The translations under genes and the position numbers were made by a program. From NCBI RefSeq assembly GCF_016864375.1, contig NZ_CP069357.1:248001-312000 (forward strand): a stretch of 64,000 bases of DNA, in the 5' to 3' direction. The number at the start of each line of letters is the position of its first letter. Positions within the stretch are counted from its first letter, which is position 1. Positions 1 through 7,747 of this stretch are shown piece after piece. This stretch comes from Microvirga sp. VF16 (lineage in GTDB: Bacteria > Pseudomonadota > Alphaproteobacteria > Rhizobiales > Beijerinckiaceae). The notes below the pieces were generated by a model. That model did no database searches and was not told where the DNA came from. It was given only the letters and a program-made list of their open reading frames with translations.

Positions 1-235
1 GATCTCCGAAGGTATCATTGAGATCGTCCAACCTCATCCCGCGTGCGAGCAATGCATCGCCCGCAGGGACACCGAGATATCCGGATAGAAGGTTCGCAAC
101 ATGCACCAATGCACGTCCATAGGCCTGAGCCTTCCTATAGCCCCCTTTGTCTATTTTAGCGCGAAGCCGAATGAGCAGTGACTTTGCCCGCGCGAGATCT
201 CTCTCGACTACATCACCGTCGTGACGCCCCGACAT
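1..235 (-). CDS. hypothetical protein, 3' end beyond window
   Basis: An open frame reads on the minus strand from ATG at 235 to the window edge without a stop, giving 78 residues. It starts MSGRHDGDVVERDLARAKS and looks helical, with many Arg, Lys and Leu. I recognise no family and no convincing Shine-Dalgarno precedes the ATG. The balanced composition and unbroken frame favour a real gene whose C-terminus lies outside the window. Confidence 0.4.
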   Translation of the reverse strand, partial: MSGRHDGDVVERDLARAKSLLIRLRAKIDKGGYRKAQAYGRALVHVANLLSGYLGVPAGDALLARGMRLDDLNDTFGD

Positions 236-590
236 CCATTTGCACATTTGCGTAACTTATTGTTTGGGAATCAGCCCATCGACCGAAGTCTCAGACATGA
301 AGGCAATCCCAGGTTCAGGCAAGGAACAAAGAAGGCCAAGGGCACTACTGCGACATCATGCTCAAAGTCCCAGGAGCAATCCGAGATAATGGAGGCCTGA
401 CTGCACTTTGCTGCACGAACGGTGATTTGGCGGCCGAAGCGGAATGGCATAGGGGGCCACCGAGAAAATCCCTAGGTGGCTTAGCTAATTGATCCTGCCG
501 TGGGGAAGGAACGTCATGAGTGATACGATCCAGCACCGGTCACGTATCTCTGATCGCTGCTGTGGGAGCCACTTGCTCTGAAGCGAAAGG
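236..590. other. intergenic, no gene seen
   Basis: Only short overlapping frames of unnatural composition occur here. The stretch separates the partial gene at the window edge from the response-regulator remnant, and no repeat or RNA gene was recognised. Confidence 0.5.
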
Positions 591-828
591 TTCTGCCGTC
601 AAGCAGAAGACGGGCGATCTGATCTTCGCGAGCGCTCAGCTTCAGAGCCGGTATGGCGATCTTACGCGTGGAAGGGTCTCGCAGTACTTTGACGAACCCG
701 CTTGCAAAACTTTGTGATACGTAAGTCCCTCCGATAGCCGTGCTTCTTGCGGCCAGCAAAAGTTCGTCCGCCGAACAGGATTTGGACACATACCTTCGCG
801 CGCCCGTGGCATGGGCAGCCAGCGCAGA
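591..828 (-). pseudogene. remnant of a NarL/LuxR-type response regulator
   Basis: About 78 minus-strand codons match the end of a receiver domain and the linker of NarL-family regulators. GARRYVSKS corresponds to the usual GA-x-GY-x-x-K-S element with its conserved lysine, followed by ADELLLAARSTAIGGTYVSQ and then LSAREDQIARLLLDGRT, which opens the LuxR helix-turn-helix. Neither the phosphoacceptor Asp region nor the DNA-binding helices continue in frame. The remnant lies 640 bp from a NarX/UhpB-type sensor kinase, whose cognate regulator it may once have been. Confidence 0.6.
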
Positions 829-830
829 CA

Positions 831-980
831 ATGGTCGATCCCGAGTTCTGGTATGAGAGCTTCCAGAACTGGCAGAGCGAGTTCCTGTCGATTGCAATAC
901 TGCTGGTGCTGGGCGTCTACCTTCGGGAGAGGGGATCGCCAGGGTCGAAGCCAGTAGCCGCTCCCCACGCCACCACTTAG
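831..980 (+). pseudogene. C-terminal fragment of a DUF6766-like membrane protein
   Basis: Fifty plus-strand codons resemble the end of DUF6766 family membrane proteins. SFQNWQSEFLS is followed by a hydrophobic helix (IAILLVLGVYL) and then RERGSPGSKPVAAPHA; family members carry a closely similar RQKGS-x-ESKPV tail. The N-terminal two thirds, including the first membrane segments, are missing. The fragment begins within a few bases of the end of the oppositely oriented regulator remnant, so a rearrangement breakpoint lies near 829-831. Family assignment is from memory of the tail motif. Confidence 0.5.
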
Positions 981-1468
981 CACTGGCGGGTCGTGATGCT
1001 AGCCCCATCTGCTGGGCTGCCCCATTCTGCAAGGAGCATTCCTCGCTGGCGCCAGCTTTGCCGCCCGGACGATAGTACGGTGCTTTCCATCGCAGGCAGA
1101 ATGCGGACCTGCTGACGGGTCAAAACTCCGGCGAGGAGTGACAAAGAACAGCCACCAACAGCGCCGTGGGTTAGGGCATCCAACGCTAGGCTGATGTTCC
1201 CCTTGTTTGGTGAGAACTGGTAGCATCCGGGTCCTACCGCGCGGGACCTTCGCAGCCTGAGGAAGGCATAATTTGACCTAGCCCACCAATGTTTGATCAG
1301 CCCTTTGAGCGGGCACGAACACGCCCGCCAGCGACCGCGCCAACCCGGCTCATATTAATCCATGTTACACTGTCGAGCCGGCAGATACGGATCGCCTCGC
1401 CGCGCTTGCCCGACGACGCGCTGCGGAAATCCCGTCATCCAGTTGTTCATTCGTCCTGGAGCTGAGCC
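981..1468. other. intergenic, no gene seen
   Basis: Short spurious frames only. The last 30 bases hold a GGAG-type Shine-Dalgarno for the sensor kinase. No other structure was recognised. Confidence 0.4.
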
Positions 1469-2599
1469 ATGGGTGACTTGTCCTGGTCGCGGAACGCATT
1501 AGAAAAATGGCTGTGGCGTGGCCTGCGCGGCAGCACGAAAGCTGCTCCAGGAGACGTCGACGGTGCGAGTGAGCGGCTCAGATCTGTTCTGGCCAGTGTC
1601 AGCGATTGCTATTTCACGCTGAACCCGGCGTATCGCATCACCGATCTCAACGAGGCGGCGGTAGACTGGGTTGGATCCAATCCGGACCAGGTCGTGGGCG
1701 CATGCCTCTGGGACCTGTGCAATCCTTATGCCGAGTGCAGCCTTGTCATCCGGGAGGGTATGCAGGAGCGCCGCCGGATCCGGCGCGAGGTGATGTCCGG
1801 CCTCCGGCCCGGCCGCTGGCTCGATCTCCAGGTCAGCCCCTCGGCGGAAGGCCTGAGTGTGTTCTTCACCGACGTCACGGAGCGTCGTGCCGCCACGGCG
1901 GCCCTGGACGAACTCTCCGGGCGTCTCCTGAATCTCCAGGACGAGGAGCGGCAAAGGATCGCCGAGGAGCTGCACGACTCGACGGCTCAGCACCTCGTCG
2001 CAGCCGGGCTCCACCTCATGCGGCTGCAACAGTATCTCATCCCCGGCGAGGGCCAAAAGGTGCTCGACGAGGCTGCAGACTCGGTAGAGGAGGCCGCCAG
2101 GGAACTCCGTACCTTCACCTATCTGCTGCACCCGCCAGGCTTGGAGCACGGCGGCCTTGCCGGAACCGTGCGGGATTTTGCGGCAGGTTTCGCACGCCGG
2201 ACGGGCCTGGAAACATCCGTATGCATGCCGGAAACGACCAAAAACCTTCCCTTTGATATCCAGCGCTCACTTCTTCGGGTCATCCAGGAAGCCCTGACCA
2301 ATGCCTACCGGCATGCGGCCGCTTCGCGGGTGATGATCGACCTGCGGTTTGGGGCAACTACCATGAAACTGCGGATTCTCGATGATGGCTGCGGGCTGTC
2401 CCGCGGCGTCCGGAAGGCAGCTGAGGATGGTGCGCTGCTCGGGGTCGGCGTCACCGGCATGCGCGCTCGCCTGCTGCGGTTCGGCGGCTGCCTGCGGCTC
2501 TTGAGTGACGCCCGAGGAACGATGGTCGTGGCCACTCTGCCACTCGGGTTAAGTGAGCGGATCACGACTGATCAGGATCCTTCTGCGTCTCCAAACTGA
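1469..2599 (+). CDS. PAS-domain sensor histidine kinase, NarX/UhpB (HisKA_3) type
   Basis: Predicted cytoplasmic sensor kinase of 376 residues that would phosphorylate a NarL-type response regulator. A PAS-like domain lies at about 35-140 (CYFTLNPAYRITDLNEAAV, FFTDVTERR). The dimerisation helix carries the H-box RIAEELHDS with phosphoacceptor His169. The HATPase domain has an N-box around EALTNAYRHA (Asn279), DDGCG at 305-309 and GVGVTGMR near 325-331. No membrane segment or signal peptide is visible, so the signal is probably cytoplasmic or redox. A GGAG sits about 8 bases before the ATG. No intact regulator gene is adjacent; only the broken one at 591-828 remains, so the kinase is an orphan here. 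Confidence 0.9.
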   Translation: MGDLSWSRNALEKWLWRGLRGSTKAAPGDVDGASERLRSVLASVSDCYFTLNPAYRITDLNEAAVDWVGSNPDQVVGACLWDLCNPYAECSLVIREGMQERRRIRREVMSGLRPGRWLDLQVSPSAEGLSVFFTDVTERRAATAALDELSGRLLNLQDEERQRIAEELHDSTAQHLVAAGLHLMRLQQYLIPGEGQKVLDEAADSVEEAARELRTFTYLLHPPGLEHGGLAGTVRDFAAGFARRTGLETSVCMPETTKNLPFDIQRSLLRVIQEALTNAYRHAAASRVMIDLRFGATTMKLRILDDGCGLSRGVRKAAEDGALLGVGVTGMRARLLRFGGCLRLLSDARGTMVVATLPLGLSERITTDQDPSASPN

Positions 2600-2803
2600 A
2601 AGATTGGTGCCCAGCGATCTCTTGAAGGCTGCTGTCACGGCGATCAATGTCGGGAGTTGGCACTTCTCAGAAGCAACGCGAATGTCTGTTCAAGTCGGCA
2701 ACGCCGCGCCTTCTTAGAGGGCAGGGGATTCTGATGTGCCTCAAATCGACTTCTCAGAATTCATCATGTGCCCCCGAGATGGATGGACGGATGAACAGAG
2801 TGC

Positions 2804-3394
2804 TTATGATGGCCATTGGGCCAACACGATCTCGCTGCTGACGGTTTCAATCTGATAGCTGTAGCGCGTTGAGTAGAGTGTCAAAAGGTCATCATGACCT
2901 TGGTCGGACGAGCTGCAAACGCCGTCTGTTACAATCAAAACACGTAGCCCCAGATCGACAGCGCCAAGCACGGTGGCGAGAACGCACATGTCAGTCTCAG
3001 AGCCGGTGATCAGGAGAGTGTCAATGCCTCGCTCTCTCACGAGATCGCGCAGCTTGTGGCCGGCAAAGGCCGAATAGACTGGCTTTTCCAAAACTGTGGC
3101 AGGAGGTACGAGCCGTTGTAATGGCGGCATGAGCTCCAGAAGCCGAGGGTCGAGGTGCTCGCGGGTCGTCTCGCGCCAGTGCTCGTAATAACGGCGCCAA
3201 GTACCTGGCATGTCCTCAGGCCGTTCGGGCGGGATGAAACGCGTGAAGACGGTGCGGTCCGGAGCACGTTCAGCAATCTGGGCAACGGTGGGCAGGACGC
3301 GTTCCATCCACGGCGTCGGCCATGGCCCATCAACAGAGAAGAGGTGCTGCATATCAATGCACAGGTGAAGCGTGCCGGGACCGAGGGGCGTCAT
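2804..3394 (-). CDS. isochorismatase-family cysteine hydrolase
   Basis: A 196-residue protein with the full catalytic triad of the isochorismatase/nicotinamidase superfamily: Asp14 in LCIDMQ, Lys104 in EKPVYSAF and Cys137 in GSETDMCVLATV, the last preceded by the family's cis-peptide region. The length is normal. Such enzymes hydrolyse amides or vinyl ethers (nicotinamide, isochorismate, N-carbamoyl compounds). The substrate cannot be told from sequence and no NAD or siderophore genes are adjacent. It stands alone, convergent with the sensor kinase and divergent from the decayed IS1182 element. Confidence 0.88.
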   Translation of the reverse strand: MTPLGPGTLHLCIDMQHLFSVDGPWPTPWMERVLPTVAQIAERAPDRTVFTRFIPPERPEDMPGTWRRYYEHWRETTREHLDPRLLELMPPLQRLVPPATVLEKPVYSAFAGHKLRDLVRERGIDTLLITGSETDMCVLATVLGAVDLGLRVLIVTDGVCSSSDQGHDDLLTLYSTRYSYQIETVSSEIVLAQWPS

Positions 3395-3557
3395 GTCAAT
3401 CTACGGAAGGTGTCGATGCAGGCCAACGGCCCCACATGGGCCCGGTTCCCTGCTTGAGCCAGAGGTTTGACGGCGGAGCAAGTAATTGGGGTTTTGGCGC
3501 TGCTGACTACAACGTATGCGGCGTGGCACAAGGTGGAAGCAGTCCGCGTGCCGTGAC

Positions 3558-4838
3558 CTGAAGCTGCTCAGTGCCCGGGGCCGGCAGCGCACCGACTCCA
3601 CCCATGTGCTTGGGGCCGTCCGCTCCCTCAACCGTCTCGAATGTGTCACCGAGACGCTACGGGCCGCCCTGAATGCCTTGGCGTCCGCAGCGCCCGAGTG
3701 GCTGCGTGCTGAGGCTGATCCTGCCTGGCTGGAGCGCTATGACCGGCGGGCTGGCGATGATGAAGTGCCGCAAGGCGAGGCGAAGCGGCGAGCCCACGCC
3801 GAGCAGGTCGGCCGCGATGGTCATCAGGTGCTTGCTGCTATCATAGCTCCTGGCGCACCGATATGGCTGCGGCACATCCCGGCGGTTGAGTTGCTGCGGC
3901 AGGTCTGGCTTCAGAACTTCTGCCTGATCAGCGAAGCTCCACCCGCGCGACCTGAGGATCCGCCTCTGGTGCGGTGGCGGACGGATCAGGAGGGGTTTCC
4001 GCCCTCCCTGCTGATGGTCGCCTCGCCCTACGATCCGGAGGTGCACTATGCCAAGAAGCAGTCAACGATCTGGATCGGCTACAAGGTGCATCTGACCGAG
4101 ACATGCGACGAGGGCGGACCACACTTGATCACGCATGTGGAGACCACGCCGGCACCCGTCGTTGATCGCGACGCTCTCGAAGACATCCATGCAGCGCTCG
4201 AAGCCAAGGGCCTGCTGCCCGATACTCATCTGGCCGATGCCGGTTATGTTGCGGCTGACCAGCTTGTCGCCAGCCGGAAGAAAGGCATCACGCTTCTCGG
4301 GCCGGCTCCCAAGGATTATCAGTGGCAGGCCCGTTCAGGAGAAGGCTTCACGGTGCAGGACTTCCTCCTCGATTGGGATCGGGAAGTGGCGACCTGCCCG
4401 GCCGGGCATCAGAGCAAGAGCTGGGGCCCTGATTATCACCAGAGACGGACCGCCCTCAAAGTTCGCTTCTCGACAACAGATTGTCGACCCTGTCCCTTGA
4501 AGACACAGTGTACCCGAAGCGGGCGGCGACTGCTCACGCTACGACCACGCGAGGAACACGAGATGCTGGAGGCGGCTCGCCAGCGCGAGGAGCAGCTTGC
4601 CTTCTCATAGGAGTATCGACAGCGCGCCGGCATCGAGGGAACGATTTCGGCGGGCGTCCGGGTCCTGCATCTGCGGCGCTCGCGCTATATCGGTCTTGCC
4701 AAAACGCATCTGCAACACGTGCTGACGGCGGCTGCCATGAACCTCGCCCACATTGGTGCTTGGATTGGTGGCGCACCACTTGCGCAAACCCGTCAATCCG
4801 CATTTACCAAGCTCATGATGGCTCCCACTGCAGGATGA
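3558..4838 (+). pseudogene. IS1182-family transposase, 5'-truncated with internal amber stop
   Basis: The frame opens at 3516, but transposase similarity starts at about 3558 (LKLLSARGRQRTDSTHVL). The roughly 150-residue N-terminal domain usual for IS1182 transposases is absent. DDE-type sequence continues (HLADAGYVAADQL, DYHQRRTALKVRF) to a TAG at 4608-4610. The same frame then resumes with family-like sequence (EYRQRAGIEGTISAGV, RSRYIGLAKTHLQHVLTAA) up to TGA at 4836-4838. Two lesions make it inactive. Its downstream end is joined to a flavohemoglobin fragment. Confidence 0.85.
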
Positions 4839-4847
4839 GGCGTTCGC

Positions 4848-5242
4848 CAGCAGTATCTAAAGCGAAGCAAGTCCAGACCATCGCGGCCCGGTACCCGAAC
4901 AAATCCACCCATTACGTGCACGGCACGCTGAACGGCTCGACCCATGCCATGAAGGAGCGGGTCCGCTCCCTGGCTCAGGCCCATTCCAACATCCGGGCCA
5001 CGACCTTCTATGTCGAGCCAAGGCCGGAGGATCGTCAGGGCCAAGATTACGATCAGCAGGGTCTGATCACCGTGGATTGGTTGCAGGCCAACACGCCGCT
5101 GGGCGAGGCAGGCTATTACCTGTGTGGTCCGCGGCCGTTCCTGCGCGCCTTCGTGAGTGGCTTGGCCCTGGCCGGGGTTCGTTCGAACCGCATCCACTAC
5201 GAGTCCTTCGGACCCGCCGACGAGATCCTCGTGGCGGCTTGA
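4848..5242 (+). pseudogene. hmp: 3' fragment of flavohemoglobin (NO dioxygenase)
   Basis: About 130 codons match the C-terminal NAD-binding part of bacterial flavohemoglobin: YVHGTLNGSTHAMKERVRSL, then DRQGQDYDQQGLIT, then the nucleotide-binding signature YYLCGPRPFLRAF and the terminal IHYESFGPADE. The globin domain and FAD-binding barrel are missing and are replaced by IS1182 sequence directly upstream. The intact enzyme oxidises nitric oxide to nitrate with NADH. This copy cannot, so nitric oxide detoxification by this locus has been lost. Confidence 0.8.
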
Positions 5243-5414
5243 GCCGCCCACGACATACCTGGACCCGGTTTGGGCCGAGAATGGAGCCATCTCGGATGCT
5301 GTGCAGGCTTCACTCGGGTGAGCCCGAGCAGCACTGCCCTACGTCACGAAATCAACCTTTTGAGCCTCTTGGCAGCCCGCCCTTCTGAAGGCAGGCTTCG
5401 GATGGTCTTGAGAG

Positions 5415-5900
5415 GTGTTCAAGCTGGTAGACCTCAAGCTGTTGAAGCAGGCGCTGAGTGAACTCGCGACCTTGAAGAACCGGGGGCATGATCCATCACG
5501 CTTCGTCGGGAAGCTCTACGCCTCGGCTCTGGAGGAGTGGGCGGAACGCCTCAGCGTCGACCCGCTCAAGCTTAGCAAACTTATTCTGATCAAAGAGACG
5601 ATCCTGAACCACCGCCTGCACCAGATCACAGCTTGGCTGCAGCAGATCGAAAGATCGCTCCAAGGAGCGAGGATTTTCAGTCCGCTACATTACTGCCCCA
5701 TGGACGCGCTGGATAAGCGTAAGTCGTTAGGTGAAGGTGAGCTTGGAAATAAGGCAACAACTCCAGATCGGCGGCATCTTGAGCCGTTAGCGCGTCGTGC
5801 GGAAAACCGGATCCACTTATCCGCACGATGCGCTAAGAGCTATTGCCGCGCCCACATAATCCGGGCTGCCCAGGAGACCTCTTCCGCCGGGATCACCTGA
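5415..5900 (+). CDS. hypothetical protein, possibly decayed
   Basis: GTG-initiated frame of 161 codons. The first ~85 residues look like natural helical protein (VDLKLLKQALSELATLKNRG, EEWAERLSVDPLKLSKLILI). The rest runs through a palindromic repeat at 5789-5834 and into the 3' end of the convergent S24 gene, so the genuine C-terminus is probably lost. I recognise no family. Confidence 0.25.
   Translation: MFKLVDLKLLKQALSELATLKNRGHDPSRFVGKLYASALEEWAERLSVDPLKLSKLILIKETILNHRLHQITAWLQQIERSLQGARIFSPLHYCPMDALDKRKSLGEGELGNKATTPDRRHLEPLARRAENRIHLSARCAKSYCRAHIIRAAQETSSAGIT
5789..5834. repeat. palindromic intergenic repeat (GCRTCG type), copy 1
   Basis: Arms of 14 bases (AGCGCGTCGTGCGG and CCGCACGATGCGCT, one mismatch) flank a centre with GAAAACCGGATCCAC. 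It lies six bases downstream of the stop of the S24-family gene and could serve as a 3' hairpin for it. Related palindromes occur at 6490, 6552, 17113 and 17195. Confidence 0.75.
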
Positions 5901-6472
5901 TCCTCCTGATCCTTGGCTAGGGATGTCATCTCCAGAGTCTTGGCCGAGCGGCGCTTGAGCTCCTTGGCCAGGATCTCCCCATTGGTCGTGCAGACGACGA
6001 TCCGGTCGCCCTTGCGGGTGCTGGCGGTCGGCGAGACGATGAGGATATCGCCGTCGCGATAGAGAGGGGCCAGGGTATCGCCTGTGACCTCGAGGGCGAA
6101 AGCCATCTCCTGCCCGAAATTGGGAAACTCGATCTCGTCCCTGCCGGGACCTCCGCTTGGCATGCCTTCTTCGTTGAAGACCTTGCCAGAGGCCGCCTCC
6201 TCCATGCCGATCAGCGGGATCATGGAACGGCGCAAGGAGCCGGAAGGCTCGCCGAGACGCAGGAACTCCTCCAGGGTGGTACCGGTGGCTTTCAGGATTT
6301 TCGAGATCGACTCCGTGGAAGGCCAACGCTTCCGGCCCTTCGGGCTCACACGCTTTGATTTATTGAAGCTGGTCGCGTCGAGACCGGCCTTGAGAGCCAG
6401 TCCGGATGCGGTCAGGCCGTGACGTGATGCCAACGCATCGATAGCAGCCCAAACGCGCTCGTGAGATAACAT
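5840..6472 (-). CDS. S24/LexA-like transcriptional repressor with altered catalytic Ser
   Basis: A 210-residue protein with an N-terminal helix-turn-helix (about 8-75: ASRHGLTASGLALKAGLDATS, TESISKILKATGTTLEEFL) and a C-terminal S24 peptidase fold (about 115-208). In active members the nucleophile sits in a GDSM motif. Here the site reads VTGDTLAPLYRDGD, with Thr133 at the Ser position and Leu for Met. The general-base lysine is kept (Lys170 in LAKELK). Classical members are phage cI-like repressors that self-cleave on RecA activation; this one may bind DNA without cleavage or use Thr. The gene lies between two palindromic repeats, with no prophage genes visible. Confidence 0.85.
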   Translation of the reverse strand: MLSHERVWAAIDALASRHGLTASGLALKAGLDATSFNKSKRVSPKGRKRWPSTESISKILKATGTTLEEFLRLGEPSGSLRRSMIPLIGMEEAASGKVFNEEGMPSGGPGRDEIEFPNFGQEMAFALEVTGDTLAPLYRDGDILIVSPTASTRKGDRIVVCTTNGEILAKELKRRSAKTLEMTSLAKDQEDQVIPAEEVSWAARIMWARQ

Positions 6473-6489
6473 GCTACTAACCTTCGCTA

Positions 6490-6538
6490 GAGCATCGGAC
6501 CCGAAAGTGACTCCCCTTTTGGGATCGATCCGATGCTC
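6490..6538. repeat. palindromic intergenic repeat, copy 2
   Basis: GAGCATCGGA and TCCGATGCTC form perfect 10-base arms around a centre containing GAAAGTGACTCCCCTTTTGG. It lies 17 bases upstream of the S24 gene start on the minus strand, where the repressor's promoter should be. Confidence 0.75.
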
Positions 6539-6544
6539 CTTTTC

Positions 6545-6811
6545 TTAACTGGCGCATCGTTCGGCGCGGAAAACCGGATCCAATTTTCCGCACGATGCGC
6601 TAGAAGGCCTTAACGTGGTCTTTGATCCAAAAATGAGCATCACCAATACACGTTGCACAATCTGACCTACAATCCAGAGGGGTACGAGCAGCCTCAAAAA
6701 GCCGCCCAAGAGGGGCGGCACTTGGGACGGAATAGTATCGGATTGCACCCCAAAAAACGGTCTTATAGGCTGATCTATTCCTATTCTACGGATCATCTGT
6801 GAGATCATCAT
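6545..6811 (-). CDS. possible small membrane protein
   Basis: An 88-codon frame with one hydrophobic stretch (FLRLLVPLWIVGQIVQRVLV). It overlaps the end of the 90-residue upstream gene by 26 bases, which would permit translational coupling. Its last 15 codons run into a palindromic repeat, so the C-terminus is doubtful. No family was recognised. Confidence 0.25.
   Translation of the reverse strand: MMISQMIRRIGIDQPIRPFFGVQSDTIPSQVPPLLGGFLRLLVPLWIVGQIVQRVLVMLIFGSKTTLRPSSASCGKLDPVFRAERCAS
6552..6600. repeat. palindromic intergenic repeat, copy 3
   Basis: GCGCATCGT and ACGATGCGC form the outer arms, with a GAAAACCGGATCCAATTTTC centre like copy 1. Copies 2 and 3 are only 13 bases apart. Confidence 0.75.
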
Positions 6812-7058
6812 GCTGTGGTTGGATCGTCTTCCAATGACGAGGGAACACCACGTTACCTGACTCCAGAGGGGATATATCGGAACGTTCTTGTCCTGCCTTC
6901 ATCCACCGTTCTTGATCCGCAAGACGTAAGGCAATCGCAATCTCGGCCGCCGTGGCATCAGGGTGTTGATTGATGATACGCTTGAGGATGTCCTTGAAGC
7001 GGCATTTCTGTTGCATCGCTTCGACAATAAGGCTTTTAAGCTCCTCAGATTGAGCCAT
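6786..7058 (-). CDS. hypothetical protein, 90 residues
   Basis: The start MAQSEELKSLIVEAMQQK is followed by charged helical segments (FKDILKRIINQHPDATAAEI, AIALRLADQERWMKAGQE). Composition and codon use look like a real cytoplasmic protein. No domain was recognised. Confidence 0.5.
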   Translation of the reverse strand: MAQSEELKSLIVEAMQQKCRFKDILKRIINQHPDATAAEIAIALRLADQERWMKAGQERSDISPLESGNVVFPRHWKTIQPQHDDLTDDP

Positions 7059-7192
7059 CCTGTCGGCTCCTCATCAATGCCGCACTTCTGCATCCAAACT
7101 GATCACTATCTGATTATCTATCGCTGTTCAGCACGAATTCACCTGGCCCCAATCTCCCTATGGCTATACCATAAAGACTGGTCACGGCCATA

Positions 7193-7483
7193 TTGAAGCG
7201 CCTTGTCAGTTATATTCGCGGCTTCCTTGCGCGCCCCACCAGACGTCAGTGTGAAGACCGTCTTTCGGCGGTTGAATACGAGGCTGTGTGCCTGATCAGG
7301 TATGAGAGCGGCGCGGCTACGCTTGCATCCGACAGCAGGCCTTTTATTGCCGTGCGGGAGGAAGTAAACGGGTTTCAGTTCTGGTTGCAGGCGGCGAGTG
7401 AAATTGAGTGGCAGCAGCTCGTGTCAAAAGGACGAAGGAGTAGCCAAGATGGCAGGTCTTTTACAGCCCAAGCCAGAGTTTGA
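7193..7483 (+). CDS. hypothetical protein, 96 residues
   Basis: Plausible small basic protein starting MKRLVSYIRGFLARPTRR, with a mixed alpha/beta-looking middle (YEAVCLIRYESGAATLAS). It sits nine bases upstream of the next small frame. No family and no strong ribosome-binding site were seen. Confidence 0.3.
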   Translation: MKRLVSYIRGFLARPTRRQCEDRLSAVEYEAVCLIRYESGAATLASDSRPFIAVREEVNGFQFWLQAASEIEWQQLVSKGRRSSQDGRSFTAQARV

Positions 7484-7492
7484 GATTTCCAG

Positions 7493-7747
7493 GTGGCATC
7501 ATTAGTTCTGCCCGCTCTCAAGGAAATTGACCTTTGTAGCGAGGCGCGGATCGCAGGAATGTTGACTTCCTACCATTGTGAGCCACGTTCAACCCTAATC
7601 TATGTTAGCGGCACTAGCGAGCCGGCGGTGCTTGCACAGCTACTGAATCGCATCAAGACCTCAGAGGCGCTCGTCGACGGCGGCTTGATCCTGACCGCCA
7701 CGATCGCAGGGGTAACAGCTCTTCTTGTCTGCTTAAAGCTGCCGTAG
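7493..7747 (+). CDS. hypothetical protein, 84 residues, C-terminal hydrophobic segment
   Basis: GTG-initiated frame that follows the 96-residue ORF closely. The C-terminus is hydrophobic (GGLILTATIAGVTALLVCLK), suggesting a tail anchor. No family was recognised. Confidence 0.3.
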   Translation: MASLVLPALKEIDLCSEARIAGMLTSYHCEPRSTLIYVSGTSEPAVLAQLLNRIKTSEALVDGGLILTATIAGVTALLVCLKLP

